DNA of 34,742 nucleotides, from NCBI GenBank assembly GCA_004292795.1, contig RDXI01000004.1, positions 1 through 34,742 on the forward strand. The letters are read 5' to 3'. Shown in pieces: positions 16,397-23,457 of this stretch. How positions within the stretch are numbered: position 1 is the stretch's first letter; every line of letters begins with the position of its first letter. The stretch is from Bacteroidota bacterium (lineage in GTDB: Bacteria > Bacteroidota > Bacteroidia > Cytophagales > Microscillaceae). Made by a program: the position numbers and the translations under genes. The notes under the pieces are model-generated. The model did no database searches, was not told where the DNA came from, and saw only the letters and a program-made list of their open reading frames with translations.

Positions 16397-17290
16397 CTAC
16401 CATCCTTCTAAGACACCACTTGATGCCAATATAGCACCTCCAACAACAGACCAACAAAACATATAAGGATTGAACTTTGTAACAAAACCTATTGCAAGTC
16501 CAACAAGTTGTCCTGAACCATTTATCAAAGCACCTCCTATTGCGCCTTTTATATCTTTTGATGTAGCAGATTGTATTGACACATTTGTAGGCAATGCGTC
16601 TTGATTTGCTACCCACCAATCCCTTGAAGACGTGGTAATAGATATAATAACTCCTGCAAAAGCACCACGAGACATATCAGTAGGATAATTTTGCGCTTGA
16701 TATACTGTCTGCACAGAGTCAATTACATTGCTAAATTCCGTGAACGAGATTGTATTCTCTGAACCTTGCTTACTAATTTGAAGCAATCGCTTAACTAATT
16801 GGTATTCAACTCCATCTAACAAATTACCTTCTTTAAGTTCAAGAAGTTTAGCTTCATTATCAGAGTAATTCCTTAAGAAATCGTTAGTGAATTGAGGCGT
16901 GTGCAAATAATTCTTATGTTCATTCAATGCGTTTACGAAGCTCGCCTGCTCATCTTGTGAAAGTTGGTAGTTATTCAAGACAAACGAGCTTAGTTCATCT
17001 TTCATAACATCTACTTTTTCTTGTATCGAGGATATATTGGCAGGCAAAGTATAGTCCTTCATATGTGTTAGCGAAGCATTATGAATAAGCCCGTAGATAG
17101 CATAAGGATTGACAAGCGTTGTTTTTCCCTCTCTTGTAGTTCGAGAGGCAGGCTTGACACCTTCAGAGGCAACATCTTTCTGCTGGCAGGCATAAAAGCC
17201 TACAGAACCTACGAACAGTAGGGCAAACGTGAGGGCGATACGAACAGGCTTGGAGAAGCCGAGTGTTTGGAAGAATGACATTTTTGTCAT
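16397..17290 (-). CDS. Secreted/anchored protein with Gly/Ala-rich hydrophobic C-terminus
   Basis: A 297-residue protein with an N-terminal hydrophobic segment (VRIALTFALLFVGSVGFYAC), probably a lipoprotein signal with an imperfect lipobox (FYAC). The middle (about 60-215) is polar and helical, with several Asn/Gln-rich stretches. The last 90 residues turn Gly/Ala-rich and hydrophobic with small-residue spacing (KGAIGGALINGSGQLVG, WSVVGGAILASSGVLEGW), a pattern seen in membrane-inserting bacteriocin-like and other small-residue helices. I recognise no family. A small HTH gene precedes it and a 61-residue membrane protein follows. Starts possible at 17290 or 17281; a TTG at 17332 is inside the promoter box. 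Candidate effector, low certainty. Confidence 0.7.
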   Translation of the reverse strand: MTKMSFFQTLGFSKPVRIALTFALLFVGSVGFYACQQKDVASEGVKPASRTTREGKTTLVNPYAIYGLIHNASLTHMKDYTLPANISSIQEKVDVMKDELSSFVLNNYQLSQDEQASFVNALNEHKNYLHTPQFTNDFLRNYSDNEAKLLELKEGNLLDGVEYQLVKRLLQISKQGSENTISFTEFSNVIDSVQTVYQAQNYPTDMSRGAFAGVIISITTSSRDWWVANQDALPTNVSIQSATSKDIKGAIGGALINGSGQLVGLAIGFVTKFNPYMFCWSVVGGAILASSGVLEGW

Positions 17291-17329
17291 AATTTTGTAA
17301 AAGGGTTGATATTGTTGATTAAGACACTG

Positions 17330-17337
17330 CAAAATTA
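17330..17337 (-). promoter_or_regulatory. -7 box TAATTTTG for the island-1 operon
   Basis: The minus strand reads TAATTTTG, identical to the box of the neighbouring HTH gene at 17686-17693. The leader to the ATG at 17290 would be about 34 bases. A hairpin sits where the -33 element should be. Confidence 0.55.
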
Positions 17338-17341
17338 GCCC

Positions 17342-17370
17342 GCCTCACTCTAAAAAACTTAGAGTGGGGC
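17342..17370. other. Hairpin overlapping the island-1 promoter; possible operator or terminator
   Basis: GCCTCACTCTAA (17342-17353) faces TTAGAGTGGGGC (17359-17370) around a 5-base loop, 11 of 12 pairs perfect and the other a G-T wobble. On the plus strand a T8 run follows, as in a terminator, but no plus-strand gene ends here. On the minus strand it lies between the HTH gene and the next gene's -7 box, over the -33 region, so it could end the HTH transcript or be bound by the HTH protein. Confidence 0.6.
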
Positions 17371-17401
17371 ATTTTTTTTGAAAAATTTTGCATTTTCTTG
17401 T

Positions 17402-17659
17402 CTAATGCCCCTCTTTTGGCTCTTGTTGAAACTCAAACCTGATATTGAAACCTCCGCCTCCCTTATAATAGTAGCTACACCTGTGCGGGCAGTATTGTAT
17501 GGACGCGCCCATGTCTTTCAAAAAATCCAAGTAATTGTACAAGGTAGCTTCCGAAACCTTGAGTTTTTTGGCAAATTCCTTAGGCGTGCCTGTGCCTTGC
17601 CTGCGAATGAGCTTGTCGAGGCGTTTCACTTTGTCTAAACAATCGTGCAATTTCGTCAT
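17402..17659 (-). CDS. Small helix-turn-helix regulator, 85 residues
   Basis: An 85-residue protein with a winged-helix/HTH_11-like DNA-binding segment (TPKEFAKKLKVSEATLYNY, about residues 25-43, followed by LDFLKDMGASI). The tail is unusual: YCPHRCSYYYKGGGGFNIRF, with a C-x3-C pair. Standalone small HTH proteins of this kind regulate adjacent genes; it is directly upstream of, and codirectional with, the island-1 operon, which has the same TAATTTTG promoter box. The dyad at 17342 and the direct repeats at 17730-17760 are candidate binding sites. It contains one copy of the CTTGCCT motif, unlike the rest of island 1. Confidence 0.75.
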   Translation of the reverse strand: MTKLHDCLDKVKRLDKLIRRQGTGTPKEFAKKLKVSEATLYNYLDFLKDMGASIQYCPHRCSYYYKGGGGFNIRFEFQQEPKEGH

Positions 17660-17685
17660 GATGTGAGTAAGCTATAATTTTGATG

Positions 17686-17693
17686 CAAAATTA
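17686..17693 (-). promoter_or_regulatory. -7 box TAATTTTG for the HTH gene
   Basis: The minus strand reads TAATTTTG, about 26 bases before the ATG at 17659, matching TAnnTTTG. Confidence 0.55.
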
Positions 17694-17729
17694 CAGCCAC
17701 CTATCCAAAAAGTAATGGCGTAAAAGTTG

Positions 17730-17760
17730 TATTTTACACATATTATGATATATTTTACAC
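17730..17760. promoter_or_regulatory. Two direct repeats TATTTTACAC spaced 21 bp
   Basis: TATTTTACAC occurs at 17730-17739 and again at 17751-17760. The 21-bp spacing is two helical turns, placing both on one DNA face, 35-70 bp upstream of the HTH gene's -7 box. A nearby GTAAAA (17720-17725) makes a dyad with the first TTTTAC. This fits activator or autoregulator binding. The rest of 17761-17909 is AT-rich and shows nothing I can name apart from one CTTGCCTAC at about 17868. Confidence 0.5.
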
Positions 17761-17909
17761 TTCTGATGCCTTATTTGCCTTGTTTATTTTTGTAGGGCTT
17801 AACATTCGCACTACATTATGTTTTTTTGTAATTTTTTAAAACTACAAAAATAATCGTTTTGGGGCTTGCCTACCCTCGCACAAATTTCTCACAGATTAGA
17901 TGCGTATTT

Positions 17910-18156
17910 ACGTGAGTTCGGAAATAAAAAGGTCGCATACAAGCCCCAGCGGGGCGACATCTTTGTAGCACAACGGTTTAAATCTTCCAAAGCCCCAGCG
18001 GGGCGACATCTTGATAGTACAATAAATAGATGTCGCCCCGCTGGGGCTTGTAGGTGGGTTGCTATAAGGCTACAAAGATATAGCCCCGCTGGGGCAAGCC
18101 TATTCAATCCATTAATTTACAATATTTTACATTTAAATCTAATTCCGAACTCACGT
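17910..18156 (+). mobile_element. Complete MITE-like element, 247 bp, with TIRs and TSD
   Basis: The element has 14-bp perfect terminal inverted repeats, ACGTGAGTTCGGAA at 17910-17923 and its complement at 18143-18156. It is flanked on both sides by the 5-bp direct repeat TATTT (17905-17909 and 18157-18161), a clear target-site duplication. Inside are four GC-rich units of the form GCCCCAGCGGGGC with GACATCT or a variant; 17990-18011 and 18028-18049 make a perfect 22-bp stem with a 16-base loop. There is no transposase gene. Short frames across it would encode repetitive RPAG-containing peptides and are not genes. An inverted copy occupies 1-211 and a fragment lies at 7222-7246. Confidence 0.88.
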
Positions 18157-18199
18157 TATTTGAAAATAAACCCGCGTTTTTTTGTTTGGGACTGCCTTT

Positions 18200-18406
18200 C
18201 TACATTTCTATATCGTCAACAGAGCAACTCAATATTTCGCTACAATCACGACAATATAATTCTATAGCATTATCTATAATTTCTGAGTGGCTAAAACGAA
18301 CTTTGCCTTCTTCAGCTACATAAATATCATATCGATTGGGTTGCGTTATAAATTCCTTACAACCACAATGCAAACATTGGTAGTTTTTTTGTTGGTCTGT
18401 TGGCAT
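18200..18406 (-). CDS. Small zinc-ribbon-like protein, 68 residues
   Basis: A 68-residue protein with two Cys pairs, YQCLHCGCKEF near residue 11 and LYCRDCSEIL near residue 52, the spacing of a zinc ribbon (C-x2-C...C-x2-C). An acidic middle separates them. No enzymatic domain is present. It follows the Dam-type methyltransferase on the same strand after an 85-bp gap and may share its transcript. Function unknown; zinc ribbons of this kind bind nucleic acids or proteins. Confidence 0.7.
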   Translation of the reverse strand: MPTDQQKNYQCLHCGCKEFITQPNRYDIYVAEEGKVRFSHSEIIDNAIELYCRDCSEILSCSVDDIEM

Positions 18407-18491
18407 ATTTTATTTGGGGAAATTTTATGATTTTTTCAATGTCATAAGATTTAAGATTTTAGAACACCATCATAATATCCTATGTTCTTTT

Positions 18492-19421
18492 TTACAAGCC
18501 ATAATTATAATTAAGAATTAAGAGTTCTGTAATTTTTCCGCGTTTTTTTCCATCGCAGTTGATGGCACGCCCTGCCGATACTTTCATAAATTTGTAACCT
18601 TCATAAATTTCTTGAAAAAAAGTATCTTGTGGGTTTTCGTGGGTGGGGTCTGAATTGGAAAGCATCAACATAGCCCCTTTGTCTTTGTCTAAACTTCTGA
18701 AAAATTGCGCTAATTGGGTTTGTTCTTCATCTCCAAACTTTTTCCCTGTATAAGTAGTAAAATTGGCAGTAGAACTAATGGGACGATAAGGCGGGTCAAA
18801 ATACACAAAACTTTGCGCATCTACCTTGTCCAAACAAGCGGAATAATCGCCATGCACAATTTCAACATTTTGTAAACTCCTTGACACTGCACGCAAGTTA
18901 GCTTCGTCCAAAATAGAGGCTTTTTTGTATTTGCCATACGGCACATTAAAACCGCCTTTAGCATTCAGACGAAACAAGCCATTGAAGCAAGTTTTATTCA
19001 AAAAGATAAAGTGTGAGGCTCTTTCTATTTCCTTCTCGCCTATTTCGTTATAATTGATACCAAAACGCTGTTGATTAAAAAGTTCTCTTACAGACAAATA
19101 AAGTTTGTTTCTTTCTGCTTGTGGAGTTTGGTTATAGGTAGTTTGGTAGGTTGTCAAAAGTTCAAGTAATGCTTCCAAATGTTGTTGAACAACTTGGTAG
19201 GTAAGCACCAAATCTTTATTTATATCCGAAAGATACACTTTTTCAAACTTAAATTGTTGTGAAAGTGCAAAGAAAACAGAGCCACCACCCAAAAAAGGTT
19301 CTACATACGTTTTGATGTTTCCTTTTTTAAGCGTTGTAGGCAAGTAATGTTGTAGTTGCTCCAATAATTGCGACTTGCCTCCTGCCCACTTTAAGAACGG
19401 TTTTACTTTAGCACTTTTCAT
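18492..19421 (-). CDS. dam: DNA adenine methyltransferase, Dam/D12 class
   Basis: A 309-residue N6-adenine methyltransferase of the Dam (D12, alpha) class, which transfers a methyl group from AdoMet to adenine, in most relatives within GATC. The AdoMet region FLKWAGGKSQ is at residues 9-18, the glycine motif VEPFLGGGSVFFAL about 40-53, the catalytic motif DPPY at 209-212. Typical length for Dam. The specificity is by family only; it is not proven here. No restriction endonuclease lies next to it, so it appears solitary, with only a small zinc-ribbon protein downstream. The gene has AT-richer composition than the chromosome average and few copies of the iterated nonamer, both near its 5' end, so it may have been acquired. 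Confidence 0.92.
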   Translation of the reverse strand: MKSAKVKPFLKWAGGKSQLLEQLQHYLPTTLKKGNIKTYVEPFLGGGSVFFALSQQFKFEKVYLSDINKDLVLTYQVVQQHLEALLELLTTYQTTYNQTPQAERNKLYLSVRELFNQQRFGINYNEIGEKEIERASHFIFLNKTCFNGLFRLNAKGGFNVPYGKYKKASILDEANLRAVSRSLQNVEIVHGDYSACLDKVDAQSFVYFDPPYRPISSTANFTTYTGKKFGDEEQTQLAQFFRSLDKDKGAMLMLSNSDPTHENPQDTFFQEIYEGYKFMKVSAGRAINCDGKKRGKITELLILNYNYGL

Positions 19422-19437
19422 CTCCTTATTTTTTTAG

Positions 19438-19445
19438 CAAAAATA
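19438..19445 (-). promoter_or_regulatory. -7 box TATTTTTG for the methyltransferase gene
   Basis: The minus strand reads TATTTTTG about 16 bases upstream of the ATG. An AAGGAG stretch touches the start codon but is too close for normal Shine-Dalgarno pairing. Confidence 0.5.
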
Positions 19446-19502
19446 ACACGCCTATTCCAAAAAACCTATTTTTTTTAGCTTTTTTTGAGTAGGGCAGGCA
19501 AG

Positions 19503-19527
19503 AAAAAACACGCCTTGCGACGTGTTT
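19503..19527 (-). terminator. Intrinsic terminator of the T9SS cargo gene
   Basis: On the minus strand AAACACG (19527-19521) pairs with CGTGTTT (19512-19506) around an 8-base loop, and the run TTTTTT follows. It lies 13 bases beyond the stop codon at 19540. Confidence 0.75.
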
Positions 19528-19539
19528 GAAGAAAAAAAC

Positions 19540-22500
19540 TTACAATTTTATGACTTTTTCGCGCCATTGTTGCCCATTGGCTCGCACTACGACTATGTAT
19601 GTACCCGCAGGCAAGGCAGAGAGCGTTTTGGAAAGAACTTGCGAGCTTGCCTCCGCAGTGCTTGCCTGCTTGCCTACTTGCCTACCCACCGCATCAAAAA
19701 GCACGATTTGTACTTCGGCAGTGGCTTCGGTAGGCAAGCGAAGCGTAACGTTGCCTTGCGAAGGGTTGGGAAAGAGGCGGAAAATGCCATTTTGCACCCA
19801 AATAATGGCACTGTAGGCAAGATTGCCCTGTGTATCCACTTGGCGCAAACGATAATAAGCCGAGTACAAGAAATTTTTATCCACAAAATTGTAGGCTCTT
19901 GTGGTTTGGCTATTGCCCGCGCCCTCTACAAAACCAATGGTTTCAAAGTTTTGCGCATTGTAGCTTTTTTCTACATAAAAACCGCGATTGTTCGTTTCTG
20001 TAAGCGTTGTCCAATCGAGTTTGGACTCGGAGTCACTTATTTTCTTGCCTGCAAAGTGCGCTATTTGGGCATTCAAGAGCAAATTCTCTTGCCCCAATGT
20101 CCAATGCGAAAAGGAGGTAAGCCCATTGACGAGTACATTGTCCGCGCCCACGTTCTCGCCTGTTTCGTACTTGTGCCAGCCCAAAGGCGCGACTGTCGCA
20201 CTCCAACGATATACTTGGTTTACTGTGATGCCATCTAATACTTCTTGCGTGGCGTAATAGATGCGCAATGTAACGGTATTTCCGCCAAAAGCATCAGCCG
20301 ACAATCTATATACTTTTTTGATGCCTGCATTGAAGCTCAAAGAGCCACCGCGATAATGATAGCGGTACATCGTGAGGTTGCTGATGGTGCTTCCTGACGA
20401 AGCCAAGTCGATGCCTGTGCCTGCCACGCCTCCCGAACCCACTAAGGTAGTGGGAATGGTGCGCCCTGTGAGGATTATCGCGCCACCAGGGTTGCCATCT
20501 TCGATTCCAACAGTGTTGTCGGTAACGATAACGTTTCCTGCACGATTTTCGAGCATCGAGCCTGTAGTGCCAAGATTGACATTTCTGTAATTCAAATCAA
20601 AATCGGCAGTGTTTGTGCCATCTATTTTGAAAAGGTTGGTTACATTGATGCCTGATTCCGAGCCTGAAAGTTGCGCCAAACCTGCACTTTTGTTTACCGT
20701 TAGGTTGTAGAAAGTAGTGGAGGCGTTAGCAGTGATAACTTGCGTGCCTGTGCCGTTGAGCGTTACGGTGCGTTGGCTTGCGCTGAATGTGCCACTGTTT
20801 GTAAAATTGCCCAATACAGTCAAATTTCCGCCTGAAGCCGTAGAGAGGTTGAGCGTTCCTGCATTGTCCACATTGCCCGTAACAGTAAAAGTAGCGGTCA
20901 TGTAGGTAGGCGAGGTTTGTTTATCCGACATCTCGAAGAGCGAACCGCTTTCTACAGTCAGGTTTCCGCCTATAGTGCGTGCTACGGCTGTTCCTCCATT
21001 GCCTCCCAAATAAAATCGAGTGTTGTTGCGAATTTCAACATGATGTGGATAGCCCGCGCCACTGTTTGCCCACCATTCTTTGCTTTTGATGTATTCGTTG
21101 GTGCTGTTGTAGCGCAAAATAGAACCCGAAGCGTAAATAGGCGCGTTTCCTGTGAGTTCCAAAGCTCCTCTTATGTTGATTTCAAATATGTATTGAATAG
21201 TCAGAATGTCGCCATTAATTTTTAGGAGCGAGTAGCCTACGCCTGAACCCGCGCCTTTTACGCTTAGTTTGGCTCTCGCGCCGAAGGTAAGCGTGCCACT
21301 GTTCGCACTTGAAAGCCCTACTTGAATGTTGCTCGCGCCTGATGTGGTAGCCAAGATTTCGAAAATGCCCTCGCCTGCCCCCGAATTGATAACCTGACGC
21401 GCTCCGCCATCTACCAACATTCCGTTAGTGCCGTTGTTGGTGTAGGTAAGGATTTTGTCGTTCAAGTCCAAACCGCCCACGTTCCGAATTTCAAAAGTGT
21501 TACCTGTAGCCCCGCTACCCACGATGTCGATGTTAGACAAAAGTTTTACATTCGTAGCAGTGGACTTATTGATGATGAAATAGCCAAACGCCAATGTTCC
21601 CGCGCCTGTATGCGAAATGGTTTGTTCGCTTGTGCCATTGAAGAACGTCCCGCGTGCATTGTGGTTGAAAGTGCCGTTATTGGTAAAGTTGCCTTGCAAA
21701 CGCAAATCACCAAAGCCCGAAGTAGCAAGCGTAAAAGTCGCGCCTGTTTCTATGATGAGATTGCCGTCCATTTGGCGGAATTGGTTGTCGCTTCCAAAGT
21801 TCAACGTAGTGCCATTGACAATAGTAACATTTTTCGGTACGCCATTATTGAGCGGATGAGAAGGCGTGTTCTTGTACCAAACCTCGCCTGCATAATAGCT
21901 TCCGCCTGTGTCAAATTTGAGCGTGGAGCCATCAGCATAAAAGGGCGCGCTGGCTGTGCTTACATTGCCTCCGCCTTTAATGGTAAATGTGCCTGCTATG
22001 ATGGCTATATTCGTGCTTACAAAGTCGACTGTGGTAGAGGTTTCTACATCATTGAAAGTTGTGGTGGCAGTGCCTAAGACTTGCCGAGTGCCTCCTGCGG
22101 AGAATAAAACCTTGCCTACGTTGGCAACAAAACTGCCGTTGTTCGTAAAATTGCCTTGCACCGCGAGTTGTCTTGCCTGCCCGCTTTCGCTTGTGAGCGT
22201 GCTGTTCAGAGTAATGTCCGTAACAAAGGCATTTTGGTCAAGGGTTACCAAGTGATTGATGATAATATTGGCATTGTCAGGAGGAACAGAACCGCCAATC
22301 CATGTGCTTCCCACGCTCCAAAGTCCATCTTGCGCAGTGCCAAAGCCCGAAATAACAGTGTAACTGTAATTAGCTCCGCCGTTGTTGTTGAGGTTGATGG
22401 TATAATAATCTGCCTCGCCTGTGGGAACAGTGATGCCAGAACCAGACGTAAAGACATAATAGCGTACTGTAGCCCCTGCGGTGTTTGTGCCTGCGGGTAT

Positions 22501-23118
22501 ATTGGCGGTGTAGGTCGTGCCACTGCCTGTCATAGCCACTATAGTAGAAGTGGTAAAACTATCTGTAGAATAGCGCAGGTAAGCTCCTTGTCCTGTCGCA
22601 AATGCCCCGCTCAAAGTAGCCGTAACCGTTACAGCGTTGCCACTCAAAACTGTAGTAGGGCTTTGCGTTACACTGCTTACCGTTTGCACCGCGCCCTGCA
22701 CACGAAAATACAAAAAGTCGTTTTCTGTATCAGGGTTGCGTGTTTTGAATACATAGCGGTCTGTAGTGTTCGGGCAGTTGATAAAAAAAGCTCCTGAACC
22801 ACAAACGGGCATATTGTTGTAAGACGTATTCACGCCTGTTGTCCAATTCAAGTCTGTGCAACTCGCGGGACCAAGCTGTGTGTCATTACCCGACCAACCG
22901 CGCACCATTCTGAAATAGCGGTCGCCTGTGGCGGGTGGCTGAATGGTTTGGATACGAGATGTGCCAGCACTTGACAAGAAATAAATAATATTCGAAGGGC
23001 TTGCCCAACCCGCGCCAAAATCACCGATAATACCATTTTGGGCGGTAGCGTTTGCTGTCATCAACATTGCCATTATCGACAACCCCCAAAAACGAATGAG
23101 CGTAGAAAAATTTTTCAT
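19540..23118 (-). CDS. Large T9SS-secreted surface protein (type A C-terminal signal)
   Basis: A 1192-residue exported protein. Residues 1-27 are a signal peptide ending ATAQ. A beta-sandwich segment follows (about 120-250, QTVSSVTQSPTTVLSGNAVTVTATL), then a long array of beta-solenoid-like units rich in Gly, Asn and Thr (for example LAVQGNFTNNGSFVANVGKVLF, DLRLQGNFTNNGTF, LTVLGNFTNSGTF). The last 80 residues are the type IX sorting domain: FRLFPNPSQGNVTLRL ... VQIVLFDAVGRQV ... LSALPAGTYIVVV ... KVIKL. Such proteins pass the outer membrane via the PorSS/T9SS and are anchored to the surface or released; adhesin-like use is inference. Own terminator at 19503. No near neighbour on its strand. 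Confidence 0.93.
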   Translation of the reverse strand: MKNFSTLIRFWGLSIMAMLMTANATAQNGIIGDFGAGWASPSNIIYFLSSAGTSRIQTIQPPATGDRYFRMVRGWSGNDTQLGPASCTDLNWTTGVNTSYNNMPVCGSGAFFINCPNTTDRYVFKTRNPDTENDFLYFRVQGAVQTVSSVTQSPTTVLSGNAVTVTATLSGAFATGQGAYLRYSTDSFTTSTIVAMTGSGTTYTANIPAGTNTAGATVRYYVFTSGSGITVPTGEADYYTINLNNNGGANYSYTVISGFGTAQDGLWSVGSTWIGGSVPPDNANIIINHLVTLDQNAFVTDITLNSTLTSESGQARQLAVQGNFTNNGSFVANVGKVLFSAGGTRQVLGTATTTFNDVETSTTVDFVSTNIAIIAGTFTIKGGGNVSTASAPFYADGSTLKFDTGGSYYAGEVWYKNTPSHPLNNGVPKNVTIVNGTTLNFGSDNQFRQMDGNLIIETGATFTLATSGFGDLRLQGNFTNNGTFNHNARGTFFNGTSEQTISHTGAGTLAFGYFIINKSTATNVKLLSNIDIVGSGATGNTFEIRNVGGLDLNDKILTYTNNGTNGMLVDGGARQVINSGAGEGIFEILATTSGASNIQVGLSSANSGTLTFGARAKLSVKGAGSGVGYSLLKINGDILTIQYIFEINIRGALELTGNAPIYASGSILRYNSTNEYIKSKEWWANSGAGYPHHVEIRNNTRFYLGGNGGTAVARTIGGNLTVESGSLFEMSDKQTSPTYMTATFTVTGNVDNAGTLNLSTASGGNLTVLGNFTNSGTFSASQRTVTLNGTGTQVITANASTTFYNLTVNKSAGLAQLSGSESGINVTNLFKIDGTNTADFDLNYRNVNLGTTGSMLENRAGNVIVTDNTVGIEDGNPGGAIILTGRTIPTTLVGSGGVAGTGIDLASSGSTISNLTMYRYHYRGGSLSFNAGIKKVYRLSADAFGGNTVTLRIYYATQEVLDGITVNQVYRWSATVAPLGWHKYETGENVGADNVLVNGLTSFSHWTLGQENLLLNAQIAHFAGKKISDSESKLDWTTLTETNNRGFYVEKSYNAQNFETIGFVEGAGNSQTTRAYNFVDKNFLYSAYYRLRQVDTQGNLAYSAIIWVQNGIFRLFPNPSQGNVTLRLPTEATAEVQIVLFDAVGRQVGKQASTAEASSQVLSKTLSALPAGTYIVVVRANGQQWREKVIKL
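19661..19685. repeat. Three overlapping copies of the iterated nonamer CTTGCCTRC
   Basis: CTTGCCTGC (19661-19669), CTTGCCTAC (19669-19677) and CTTGCCTAC (19677-19685) overlap by one base each inside the T9SS cargo gene. On the coding strand the three copies fall in three different reading frames (read as Arg-Gln, Gly-Lys and Ala-Ser), so codon preference cannot explain them. This is the densest cluster of a motif spread over the whole window. Confidence 0.85.
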
Positions 23119-23457
23119 ATTTGTATTGCTTGCTAATTGGAAAAATCAAAACAACCTTATAAAGGTACGCAATTTTAGCTATATATGTTAAAAACAAGCT
23201 ATTTTTGTACTTTTCCAATATGCAAGATACAATGTCTTTTTGTAAGAAAAATACAAAAAAACTACCAAACGTGCCTACATCTTGGCAGGGTTTATTGTGC
23301 CTATCGCGCTTTTTATGTTATAACTTGATGTAATTCAAACGATTGTGCTAACGAAACCTTGATTTAGAAGGCTTGTAAGTTTTGGGCGTAATTATAAAAA
23401 AAGTCCTGTTTTGTAAAAAAATATTACAAAACAAGATTTTTATATTTTATGCAATTT
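23119..23457. other. 339-bp intergenic region
   Basis: This region holds the upstream DNA of the T9SS cargo gene and the terminator of the nucleotidyltransferase gene. A minus-strand TACCTTTA at about 23160-23170 is one base off the TAnnTTTG box and may be the cargo promoter. No open frame, tRNA or repeat is visible in it. Confidence 0.5.
23399..23433 (-). terminator. Intrinsic terminator of the nucleotidyltransferase gene
   Basis: TGTTTTGTAA (23407-23416) and TTACAAAACA (23424-23433) form a perfect 10-bp stem with a 7-base loop. Read on the minus strand, it is followed after four bases by T7. It lies 24 bases after the gene's stop. Confidence 0.75.

Noticed and set aside
16155-16466. 103-codon plus-strand frame opposite island 1
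   Set aside because: It spans the small membrane-protein gene and a hairpin on the other strand; composition is Asn/Ile/Lys-rich without domain or signal, as expected for antisense of AT-rich DNA.
16397-17290. Firm assignment of the 297-residue protein as a bacteriocin
   Set aside because: The Gly/Ala-rich tail and small neighbour are suggestive, but there is no family match and no leader cleavage motif.
17910-18156. CRISPR array
   Set aside because: The GC-rich units are in alternating orientation with irregular spacing and form one large stem, and no cas genes are nearby.
17866-18267. Open frames on both strands of the complete MITE
   Set aside because: Same repeat-derived sequence, readable on either strand; the TIR and TSD structure explains the region.
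20372-22797. Plus-strand open frames opposite the T9SS cargo gene
   Set aside because: They are the antisense of its Gly/Thr/Asn-rich beta repeats; no promoter, no signal peptide and no homology I can see.
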